Shown here piece after piece: positions 1-9,049 of a stretch of DNA of 23,993 bases. Location of the stretch: NCBI GenBank assembly GCA_011763485.2, contig JAANSK020243943.1, positions 1-23,993 on the forward strand, in the 5' to 3' direction. This DNA is from Isoetes engelmannii (lineage: Eukaryota > Streptophyta > Lycopodiopsida > Isoetales > Isoetaceae). Numbering within the stretch: the first letter of the stretch is position 1; every line of letters starts with the position of its first letter. The notes beneath the pieces are model-generated. The model saw only the letters and a list, made by a program, of their open reading frames with translations. It was not told the origin of the DNA and did not search any database. A program made the position numbers and the translations under genes.

Positions 1-76
1 TTGTTCTCTGCATGTACCGTCTCATAGGCCTTTGGCCTCCGTGGACGTTAAAATAAACTTCCTTCCTTCCTTCCTT
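1..76 (+). mobile_element. 3' end of a short retroposon (SINE/LINE-like) with a CTTC tail
   Basis: The segment has a near-palindromic core (ATAGGCC-TT-TGGCCTC, about 25-41), then CGTGG, an AAAATAAA-type stretch, and a simple-repeat tail of CTTC units at about 59-76. The same order (core, CGTG, A-rich stretch, pyrimidine tail) is seen in reverse orientation at 19376-19508. Non-LTR retroposons often end in such short simple-repeat tails. The 5' part lies outside the window, so the family cannot be named. Confidence 0.4.
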
Positions 77-221
77 ATGGTGAATATGCCGAATTCTTTT
101 GTACTCTTAGGTGGTCAGATACAATCTGTTAAGTAACTCATTAGGCTAAAGAGCTGTAAAGGTTAGTTTTTTCTTGTTAGTTTAGAAATTTTATTACATG
201 TTTAAGAGAATTTTATTTATT

Positions 222-3200
222 TCAATCATGCCCTTCTATTGCCTTTATGCATTGAAATACTGAGTTCTTCTCTGACATAGCATTTATTAATACTTCATAT
301 GATTTGGCGTTGTTCTTCAAAAGGGCTCCTGAATACAAAACCTGCAGAAACAAATGGATTTTAGACACATGGTGGATAAGACATACAGGCACTTTTGTAT
401 CTTTACAAATACAGTTACATGTAACTATACTTAAGCTCCTGTGGGACATAGTTAAAGAAATGGTAAATGACCTAGCTAAACGGAGCAACAAATATGGGAC
501 AAAAGGCTTAGACACTCACAGCCCATCGTGTAAGATTTTGCTGCTGATCAGCTGACAATGTTGGCTTTGATTTGTTCATCAATCTCTGAACATACATAAG
601 AAATATGATTTTACCACATTGAATGTGATTCTAAATGTAAACTTTTCACTCACCTGCAGAGTAAATAAATCAGCTGATTGCCCTATAACTTTGTCATACT
701 TCAACCCTTCTGCAGCTAATCCAGCCATGGAAACGACTGCTAATCTGCCACAATGTACAACAAAATATCCTCATTGATAATAAATAGATGGAATAAATCC
801 CATTAAATGATCATACCATTTTTAAGTATTTCCAATATTCGATAAAATATTCCTATAAAATTATAAATTAACATTTCCTCTTTTGGTCTATCAAACTTTC
901 ATTTGCACCTCCTACGGTGAGTTCATCAGTATACCTGTCAAGCTCTTTTGCATCCAAAGCTCCTTGATATAACCTTCTTTGCAACTTTTCATCTATCAAG
1001 TTCACGTGTTCCTTCCCTATATCTAAAGAATAGCCAATTATAGGCAGCCCGACCAAATACGCAGCTGCAACAAAAAAATGGGAGTATGATGAAAAAGATG
1101 ACAAATATGAATTTCATAAAATCATCCACACACACGTATACAGAATTTAACCAAAGTAATATAAGATAGTACTACAGAAACTGATGCACAGACCAGCATG
1201 TTCCAGGGTAGAAACTGCTAAGCATTTAATACTTCTACCAAATAAACATAATACATATACAACTGATTTTTAAGTCAAGTATAACTCAAGTCATGCAAAC
1301 TTAATTCTTTAAGTACTGCTTGTAAAGAATCTGATAGGATTAATTGAAAAGAGCCATACCAGAACTATGAAAGGAAAACCAAAACACAAGGTAAACAAGT
1401 TTGCTAAGATATCTGGAAAGTAGAAGGTAGTAATTTATACTTTAAACAAAAAAATGCACTCTGACCTCATCCTTATTCTCTATTGTCCATGAGAGTGAGA
1501 ATATCCATTATCAACAACATTATGATATATTTTTTCTTTTTTATCCTCACCCAAGAAATGAGCAGCTTCATGTCTGAGAAGCCGCTCCTGATAGTCGGGA
1601 AAAGCTGATGAAAAGCCATTGATAGCTGCCTGCAATAACCTGCATAAGGTGCAGTCAAGCCCTGGTTATGTTTAATGAGAAATGAATAATAGATAAAACA
1701 CACCCTGTAATATGTCTGACACGCTATGCCAGTATATATATACATGCTGAAGGATAAATAACAGTATAAATCTATATGAAGCTTATAGAATTGCTTCAAA
1801 TAACACTGCATGGGAAAGAGAGAGTCCATAAGGAACAGAAGCAATTGCACGGCTCGGCAATAACAGAGCTTGTTTGGGAGATCCAGGACTTAAGATCTGC
1901 CAAGGAGAAACTGACCTGTCTTGGCCAGAAGCGTTTCTGAATGCTGTTATTTGAGGCACCAGAGTTATGCTCTGTTATTCATTTGCCATACTGATACATA
2001 AATAAATATGCATGTTCCGAGTTCATAAAATACTAAGGTCTGGGTGTTTATCTGATAAAAATAAAGACCCAAATGGTAGCATGGCATAGCTGCTTATCAA
2101 GAAAGGTGAGCACCATATTAAAAGTGATGGCATAGAGCTTTTATCGTAAAAAATCCAACTCTGTCAGGTTGACTTCAAGATCTCCACATGCAAAATGAAA
2201 TCCTTACCCTGGCGAAACGCTTCCAATAGCAAGAACTACCAACGAGCTTGCTCCTACTAAGTATGGAACAAAAAAACCCCAGTCCTGTCCAGAATAAGAT
2301 AAATGTTAAGAAATGCAGATAACAATTACATTCACTTGCCCATGTGCCATTTTGTGCGTGATTCCTATAAATTGGATGCACAAATTTGATTCTTAAACCC
2401 ATTATGCAGTCTTGGCATTATATGAGAACCCTATTTAGAGACAGTTAGTCTCCCATCATCAACATATAGAAAGTTGAAACTGGCATGGACTTCAAAGAAA
2501 GCAAAAATGTGATATCTGTGGATATCAGGAAACTGAAGAGTACCATTCCCTCATTGCATCTCCAGCATATGGTACGGTTCGTAAACATCACCTCAATAAG
2601 GAAGATCAAACTATGTTTAGGCAGCATTTACCTAATTATTAAGTATGAGATGCTCATGTGAGATATTTAGACTCTCTCCGATGGTTGGATCCTACAGTGA
2701 CCCTATGCTTTACATGGACAGGTTGATAGGTTGCACTTCCTGATTAGTAGTAAGTTGTAATGTTGGACGGCATAAGTGGATGGGTGGATGGAAGGATGGC
2801 AGTTTTTAAGTCACGCAACATCCAAGAACACATATGATGGATGAGACAAGACAAAAATTCAATGAAGCCTATCCTAGACTCTGCTATATTGCATCATTTT
2901 CTTTGTTAGCAGATGAAGTAGATAGAATGCGATGATGACATATGTGATGTTTGAGAGCTCATGAACGATATAACAGTAAGGAAGTATTATCTAAGGTAGT
3001 TATGGATAAGGCCAAAGCATGTCATATTGTGCTTTATTACACACATTCCTTTAGCAGACAAAGAACATACAAGAAAGGAAGAAAATTACCCCGGGAAGCT
3101 GGCTACCCAATACTGCAATGAGGCTGGTGGAACCAACTACTGTCGCAAGAAAAGCAGCCTACATGAAGATGAACAGTCAGAATAAGCTAATGGTAAGAAT

Positions 3201-3896
3201 TTACAAACTTTTACTAGCATAAGAAAAAAAAAAATGCTTCTAAAGCTTACATCATTTCGGACACTAGGCACAGCCAAATTCTCTGCGTTTTTTATGCCCA
3301 GGGTAGTCAATTCACGTATAAATGTCTGCAAGCATATTTAAGAGAATACGTTTTGTGTCATTGCCAAGATTGTTCATGTTAGCACAAGACAAGCATTACC
3401 GTACGGCGGGAAGTATTAGCCGAAGATTTCCACTTTCGTGCCCAACCTAGTTCAGCAAGCTTATTAAGCACCTCACTAACAGAATCAGCTTCCTTCTGCA
3501 GTGCAGTTTCTGCATCATCACATCAATGCCTTTCACATAATAAGGACAAGTTCGGCACTAACGGCATGGGAACAAGCATAACATACAATTTCAAAGACTA
3601 TTTACTTCTTGTTTTTAAATTTAATGGATGACACAATCTCAAGCACAATTTTCTGTTTCACTTCAGCTAGCATAACTCACCGATGCAATGGCATTTTCCA
3701 AAGATTTGATTGTTTCATCCAAACTCGGAGCTATTCCAACTCCTTCAATAGGTCCGGCCCTTGCTTGGACAAGAGTTCTAAGATGCAAAGAATTGATTTT
3801 ATTCTGTTTGATCAATTCATGCTCCGCTAACGCCTGAACGGAGGAAGTGAACGCCAGAGGAGCAGAAATGCTCCACGTTAATGCCATTTCCTCCAT
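222..3896 (-). CDS. Chloroplast M41-like (FtsH protease-fold) membrane protein, At5g27290-type, ten exons
   Basis: Exons on the minus strand: 3896-3681, 3495-3400, 3325-3251, 3158-3090, 2284-2208, 1639-1551, 1064-935, 744-654, 585-520, 341-222. All are in phase (1,029 nt, 342 aa), close to the roughly 340 aa I recall for the Arabidopsis protein. The N-terminus resembles a transit peptide. Two hydrophobic segments follow (AAFLATVVGSTSLIAVLG, then the DWGFF exon). Next come the zinc-peptidase-like HEAAHFL motif, the GYSLDIGKEHVNLIDEKL block, AMAG-like SMAGLAAEG and GQSADLF. These match a plant family that carries the FtsH M41 peptidase fold without the AAA ATPase. The HExxH motif is kept as HEAAH, where FtsH has HEAGH; whether it is catalytic is unknown. 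The start is uncertain: ATG 3896 gives the better transit peptide, ATG 3995 is also in frame, and ATG 3887 is a third option. AATAAA-type signals lie just past the stop, near 220-211. The acceptor of exon 2 (3495) was chosen on phase, since a nearer AG at 3510 breaks the frame. Confidence 0.88.
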
Positions 3897-4812
3897 TAGC
3901 AAACTATCCAGTAGGCTGTTTTTATTTCTAAGCCACGTCAGCGCCAAATTTTTGGAATTAGAGCAGTGCTTACTCAGCACCGTATATGAGCACATGAGCG
4001 TACATTTGTACTCATGCAGAAAAATAGAATTGAAGAAAAATAGAGTTGATTTGAATTGAAATATAGAAATAAGTGCTTGCTGCCTTTTTCCACCTCTAGT
4101 TTGGGTTTATATTAAGGGTGAGATTCAACTACCGCAAGGCAGACTTCTAAAGTTTGCCTTTTAACGCTGGAACTTCCAACTCCTAGCCCTCACTTGACGT
4201 TAGTTAAAGCATTGTTTTTGGCAATTATACACTAAACCGAGCTTGATCCCAAATCTTAATTGTCGCTCTTATTTGTCGCTAATGGAATCTGAGGTCTTTC
4301 GGCGTTTTGCAAGATGGCTCCAGATTCATGAGGCTGAATTACCACAGCAAGAACTGTTGTAGTCGAATCTGGCCCTAAGGTTGGTTTCACATCATGCCCT
4401 CGAGCATTTTTTTTATTTTTTTTAAGGACGAAAATGTTTATGAATCAAGGGTAAAAAATGCGTGCCTCATCTAGTTGTGTAAGCATAAGAAGATGCTTCT
4501 GGAACATGAGTTTGAAACATTGTGCACTTACTCCGATAGAGGAGATTAGCTATAAGAATCAATTTGAAGATACTGAATCCAAATATGGTCTTCACATCTG
4601 GCTCAAGAGAGGAACATCTATAAGTCGTCAGTATCTTAGCCTAGGCAACAACAGTAACTCCATCAGCATATGAATAAATACCTTGAAAAATGTGGTGTCT
4701 TCGACGCTCCCGCTTACCACAGGAACCAACCCAAACCAAGATAAAATGCCTTCTTCCTAGCTGGTACGACACCAAGAGGACGCATTGGCTATACAATGCA
4801 CTGTTAAACAAA
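3897..4812. other. Upstream region of the M41-like gene; no other gene recognised
   Basis: This should hold the 5' UTR and promoter of the minus-strand gene. Short plus-strand ORFs at 4458-4673 and 4690-4887 look like no family I know, and the second runs into the LTR element, so I do not call them genes. The rest is AT-rich with no clear structure. Confidence 0.4.
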
Positions 4813-4817
4813 CCTTG

Positions 4818-5002
4818 TGTTAAGAATCAAGATCAAGACAGCAAGAATCAAGAGAGAGGAATGGAGCAAGCAAGAAAGAACGACTAATTTCATATTATGA
4901 ATGTAGAAAAAGCTGATTCTAACGTCTATATCTTAACCAACTGTGCCACGTCACGTATCCTTGATGTGGCACAAATATGGCTTACATGGGTATATCTTAA
5001 CA
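4818..5002 (-). repeat. Left LTR (3' LTR of the minus-strand element)
   Basis: Begins TGTTAAGAATC and ends TATCTTAACA, giving a 10-bp near-perfect terminal inverted repeat. It matches 6374-6557 along its length, for example in GGAGCAAGCAAGAAAGAAC, TAATTTCATATTATGAAT and TGATGTGGCACAAATATGG. It differs by a small insertion repeating AGAATCAAGA near its start and by loss of the TTATAAAAC segment present in the other copy. Confidence 0.88.
4942..4973. repeat. Inverted repeat within the LTR around a CCACGTCA motif
   Basis: TGTGCCACGTCA and TGATGTGGCACA form 12-bp arms with one mismatch around an 8-base loop. The same structure, slightly shorter, is in the other LTR at about 6499-6527. CACGTCA resembles plant bZIP (ABRE/C-box hybrid) sites, so this may be part of the LTR promoter. 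That role is inferred from the motif alone. Confidence 0.55.
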
Positions 5003-5048
5003 GAATCCCTTAAGCCATATTTTCGTAGTAAAAGAAAAAAGAAAACTA

Positions 5049-5121
5049 CTGTAACATCCTCCCTTAAGCTGAAAGTTTACTACTTTACTGCTGTGACATC
5101 CTCCCTTAAATTGAAAGTTTC
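5049..5121. repeat. Short tandem duplication in the element's 3' untranslated part
   Basis: Two adjacent copies of a roughly 36-50-bp unit containing ACATCCTCCCTTAA and TGAAAGTTT occur between the gag remnant and the left LTR, separated by TACTACTTTACTGCTGTG. It carries no evident function. Confidence 0.6.
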
Positions 5122-5257
5122 TAATACATATATTCTTCCTGCTCCTCTTAGTTCTCCGGAGAAGAGAAAATTCTTGAACTTCAATTGCAACCAGATTTCG
5201 TTCAAAAGTAAGAGAGAGCTTAGACATTTCAGTAGAAGGTGCTTCTTCAAGCTTGGA

Positions 5258-5935
5258 GCATTCTTTGAACTGGTGACCCGTGCCACCGCATTTGGAGCAG
5301 GTGCAATGGGGCAATCTTTGAGCCAATGCCCTGCCTCTCCACAACATAAGCAATCACCTCTTTTAGATTTCGAATCTTTATTTTGAACTCAACGGTAGAA
5401 GGCACTGTCATCCACTTTACTGCCTTGATGTTGCAGTTTGATATCTTGTTGTAATAAAATGGAGGATAACTGATCTAACTTCATTGGCATCTCCCTTAAA
5501 TCAATAGTAGTGACTACATGATTAAAAATTGATGGAGGCTCGCAAAGTAAGGATTGAATAATGTCCTTGTCTTCTAGATGAACACCCGATCAACCAAAGC
5601 CACTCTAGTTTGCATAATCTTGCCAAGGTAGTCATGCATGCCTTTGCAATTAGAAAGCTAGGATCACCTGACATCCTTAAGATACAAAATCCTGGCATCG
5701 TTGTTATTTGCATAAACTAATTGAAATTGATCCCATGCTGCAGTAAAAGACTTCAACCTTACAATGTGATTCCCAACAACAGGGTCAAGACTCATCTTGA
5801 GCATTCCCAATGCTTTAGTGCTGAGTTTCTTTGCTGCTTCATTCTTAACAGTAAAAGTTGGGTCTAGAACATCATAACGACCATTGAACCCAAGTGCTCC
5901 TTTGTAATAGATTTCCATGTTGCATAATTGTCTCC
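5258..5935 (-). pseudogene. Decayed Copia gag with two CCHC zinc knuckles in different frames
   Basis: Read on the minus strand. Near 5932-5912 is a DNYATWK-type start typical of Copia gag. A frame change leads into ALGMLKMSLDP and FTAAWDQFQLVY (about 5810-5690), typical of the UBN2/gag domain. Another frame carries TIDLREMPMKLDQLSS. There are two CX2CX4HX4C zinc knuckles: CLCCGEAGHWLKDC at 5352-5311 and CSKCGGTGHQFKEC at 5299-5258. They are 11 nt apart, so they cannot be read in one frame. Several frameshifts mean no intact gag is made. In an active relative this protein would package element RNA into virus-like particles. Confidence 0.8.
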
Positions 5936-6144
5936 TGTAAGAATGGAGTTCAAATTATTAGAAAGCGTCCCGACTTCCATCTCCACACAAAATATGGAAA
6001 CAAACAATCTCCACCAAGAAATAACCAACGGAGGAGTTTTGACGTAAAAAAAGAACCTGCTGTCTAATCTTAGACTGCCAAAAAGAAGTCTCTGAACCTA
6101 TATTTAGCAAACCATTTTGCCCCAACACAGATAATTGCACGATC

Positions 6145-6245
6145 AAACGGACCTCAGGTGTCACAACTAGCCTTTTCACAAATGTTGGCCTCAGGTGCCA
6201 AAAATTCTGTTCTCCTCACAAATTTGGCCTCAGGTGCCAAAAGAT
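6145..6245. repeat. Three imperfect copies of a CCTCAGGTG-led repeat in the element leader
   Basis: CCTCAGGTG(C/T)CA occurs three times at about 40-bp spacing (near 6151, 6190 and 6229). The first two are followed by TCACAAAT(G/T)TTGG, and the third diverges. It lies in the untranslated leader between the primer-binding site and gag. Confidence 0.65.
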
Positions 6246-6359
6246 ATTGGAGCTCAAATTACGCAGAACTCTGGCTTCAACGGGAATTAGCTCAATCTTG
6301 GCCTCTGAATAGGCCGCTATCAACTCCTAAGCACTCGTGATCCAGCCTACTGCCCCCTT

Positions 6360-6373
6360 GGGCTCCGATACCA
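6360..6373 (-). promoter_or_regulatory. Retrotransposon primer-binding site, initiator tRNA-Met type
   Basis: On the minus strand the bases directly after the 5' LTR read TGGTATCGGAGCCC. This differs at one position from the usual plant Copia site TGGTATCAGAGC, complementary to the 3' end of initiator tRNA-Met. Its exact junction with the LTR confirms both the LTR end and the element's orientation. Confidence 0.85.
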
Positions 6374-6557
6374 TGTTGAGAATCAAGAAGAGAAAGCAAT
6401 GGAGCAAGCAAGAAAGAACAGCTAATTTCATATTATGAATTAGAGTACATGTACTTATAAAACAAACCTGATTCTAACGTCTCTGTCTTAACTGAGTCTG
6501 CCACGTCATGTATCCTTGATGTGGCACAAATATGGCTTACATGTGTATCTCTTAACA
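6374..6557 (-). repeat. Right LTR (5' LTR of the minus-strand element, with TATA-like box)
   Basis: Begins TGTTGAGAATC and ends CTCTTAACA, aligned throughout with 4818-5002. It holds a TTTTATAAG stretch (minus strand, about 6466-6456) that could be the promoter TATA box. The other LTR lacks it. Confidence 0.88.
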
Positions 6558-6562
6558 CCTTG

Positions 6563-8184
6563 TAGTCAAGACCATGTTGATTGGACTTCTTTACAAGAAA
6601 AGAGACAATGCTCAAAAGTCTCAATGTTTGTAAAACAGAGCAAGCATACTGCAAACATGAGACGATCATATCGATGTGTCAAGGCATTAAGAGGTAGACA
6701 CCTATATATAACCTGATGTTACCAAAGAACAAAAACTTTTGGATAAAGCAACTTATCCTAAAGCCAACGCCATGTGCGAACCCCATTAGGTTGTGTGCAA
6801 GTATCTCCCATTTGGCCGTGGGAGAGGTTGTGGAGCTAAGAGGAGATGTTATGTGGATCTGACAAAATAATTGCCTTTTGCGAATATCCTCGTGACAACT
6901 CTAAGCCAGGCTTTCTATCATACCAACCTCCACCACAAGGGGCAAATTCTCTGCTACCTTCTCCTGTACAAACACATGCCAACGGGAGATTGCTTGAAAC
7001 TCAGGCTAAGTCAATAGACGACCACCTTGATACCATGTCTCTATTCAAACGATACTTGCGAGGACCCATCAAATGCTGAGAAGTTTGGCAACAATGATAC
7101 CCACCACAATAGAATCTCCAGTAGGGCATGGGTGGAAAGGCACGACAAAAAAAGGATGGCTGATTGCATCCCATGCTGCCAACAACGTACGCACAAAAAA
7201 GGGGAACATTTAGAAAAGGCTACAAAGGGTGAAACACTGCCCGATGCAAAACTAGTTTGATGGCCTTCCCTAGAGGGATACAATGACTAAGAGATTGTTT
7301 GAAAAGTTGCAAATCAAGAGGGTGCATCAATTATAGTCTGTTTATCCCCTGATTATGGTGTGACTTAAAATTTCCTCCTCCTCCTCCTCCTCCTCCACCA
7401 TCCTCAGTGCTTGCATTCAAAAGCATTTTAATCATCTTTCTCTATAAGATTTAATAAAATATGATCCCTATTAGTTTAGTCAAAGAATCTTCAATTAAGG
7501 TTAGCTATTCTTATTTTATCTTCAGGATCTATATATTCCTAAACCATGTAAGGCTAAATTGCATAAAGTAAGGCAGTTAAACATGTAGCATTACTTTAGG
7601 AGCACTGTAATCTATTGGAAACATTTGATGTTGTGATATCCTAACTGTCATGCTTGGAACTCTTTCTATACTTATATAATGACCAGATCCCCAATTGGCA
7701 GAAGCTCTTTCTCTTGCGATTACTGATGCAACACTGACATTACCTTAATCAAGCACGATTCAAGGTCCCTCCATTTCCCCTTGCCTTTGAAGGAGTTTCT
7801 AACATGAAGAAAGGCAAAGGCGAAAAGAGAACTATCAGCCGTATATGATCCATTAGATATCTCCAAGCAACCGAATCAATAATAACCCTAACGCGCATAA
7901 CAAACTTGAAAATTTCTTCGAATCTATAAATGCTATCTATCTTATATTGTTTGAAAATTTTCCTATTACCTCCACACCTGCTATTTATGTTACAAGGGAT
8001 TTAGCCTCACTGTTTTCTGTAAATGACTAAATGAAGGCATAGAAGTAGAAAACACACTGTGGCAAGTCTTCATATAAAACACAACATTGAACTTAAGAAG
8101 AACAAAAGGACATGACAATGCAGCTAAATGAGAAAGAAAGTAAAACTCTACAAATCATTCGGGGGGGAAGTATACTCTATACTA
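6563..8184. other. Intergenic, no gene recognised; TCC microsatellite at 7373-7397
   Basis: Plus ORFs at 6846-7079 and 7027-7260 and the overlapping minus ORF resemble no known family and lack gene-like splice context. A pure TCC/CTC trinucleotide run of about eight units sits at 7373-7397. A GATACCAT sequence near 7028 faintly recalls the complement of a retrotransposon primer site, but no LTR partner is visible. The remainder is AT-rich. Confidence 0.4.
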
Positions 8185-8523
8185 TAAAATTGCATTGGAT
8201 ACTTGAAGAGCTTACAAAGAACATTTGTTTGGAACGCCTTTTCAAGAAAATCCATAGGGAGCTCGGCTATAGGACCATAACAAGACATGCCAACATTATT
8301 CACAAGTATGTTTAGTCTGCCATATTTCTTCAGTATACTTTCCACAGCCTCTTTGATAACGAATCCACATTAACATCTAAACTAATGCAATGAATATCAG
8401 GAAAGTAACAAGGATTTCAGGGACTCAGAAATCTAGCAGATGCTATGACTTTGCATCCCGTTTTCGCAAATTCCCTAGCGAGGGCATGTCCTATCGCACC
8501 ATCTCCTGGCACCAAGCTTGAGC
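8185..8523 (-). pseudogene. Short-chain dehydrogenase/reductase (SDR) fragment, frameshifted
   Basis: Read on the minus strand, 8515-8440 gives GAIGHALAREFAKTG followed by CKVIASAR, the glycine-rich nucleotide-binding start of an SDR. The expected TGxxxGIG is degraded to PGDGAIG. A stop codon and at least one frameshift follow. From about 8345 another frame gives KKYGRLNILVNNVG, then GPIAELPMDFLEKAFQTNV, the SDR helix with the NNxG motif. The nearest family I recognise is plant 1-acyl-dihydroxyacetone-phosphate reductase-like SDRs. A GTAAGC follows TNVLC, possibly the original intron donor. The catalytic YxxxK part is not found in the window, so this is a broken 5' half. Confidence 0.75.
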
Positions 8524-9049
8524 TTACTCAGCAAAATTACATTAGAGATACATCTCCGACAACATATCATATTATAATTGGAAAACATCCATACAAATTA
8601 TTTTACACAAATAGCATGCAAATTGTCTAATACAGATATCATAGAAACTGTCTAAAACGAGGCAGGCCAAAATGGCTGCGTGCAAAATCTGAGGAGCTAG
8701 AGGTTGAAACCTTGCTATATCTTCCACTGCTTTGCATGGATTTTCATGTTTAGGAATCCTTGAAGAGTGTAGGAAGGTATATATTGCATTACAAATAGTA
8801 GATTGGACCTGGATGTTGTAGTTGGCATGACCCTTGTGAACATGTACTCATAGTGTGGGCAGCAATGTTAATGATGCAAGGTAGATGTTTGGTGCTATGA
8901 TTTCATTGTTTGTCGCAAACGAGCATGAAAAAGATGCTCTTCATTTATTTAAATAGATGGAATCTCAATTCATCGTTCTTCCCTACACCACTTTTAGAGA
9001 TATAAAAGAAGGCAAATGGATTTTTTCTTGCATACTTTGCGGAGCTACA
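8524..9049. other. AT-rich intergenic stretch, nothing recognised
   Basis: No ORF, splice pattern or repeat with recognisable homology was seen between the SDR fragment and the tandem array. Confidence 0.4.

Larger units (their letters stand above)
4813..6562 (-). mobile_element. Gag-only Copia-type LTR retrotransposon with 5-bp target-site duplication
   Basis: The element proper is 4818-6557, flanked on both sides by the direct repeat CCTTG (4813-4817 and 6558-6562), a standard 5-bp Ty1/copia-type target duplication. Two LTRs of about 185 bp begin TGTT and end AACA. Next to the right LTR is a tRNA-Met-type primer-binding site, which fixes transcription as minus strand. The interior of about 1.37 kb encodes only a decayed gag. 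I see no protease, integrase, reverse transcriptase or RNase H, and there is no room for them. This fits the small non-autonomous TR-GAG/TRIM class, mobilised in trans by full-length relatives. The LTRs differ at many positions, so the insertion is not recent. Confidence 0.88.

Noticed and set aside
7020-7050. GATACCAT resembling the complement of a tRNA-Met primer-binding site
   Set aside because: It matches only about eight bases, with no LTR or gag nearby.
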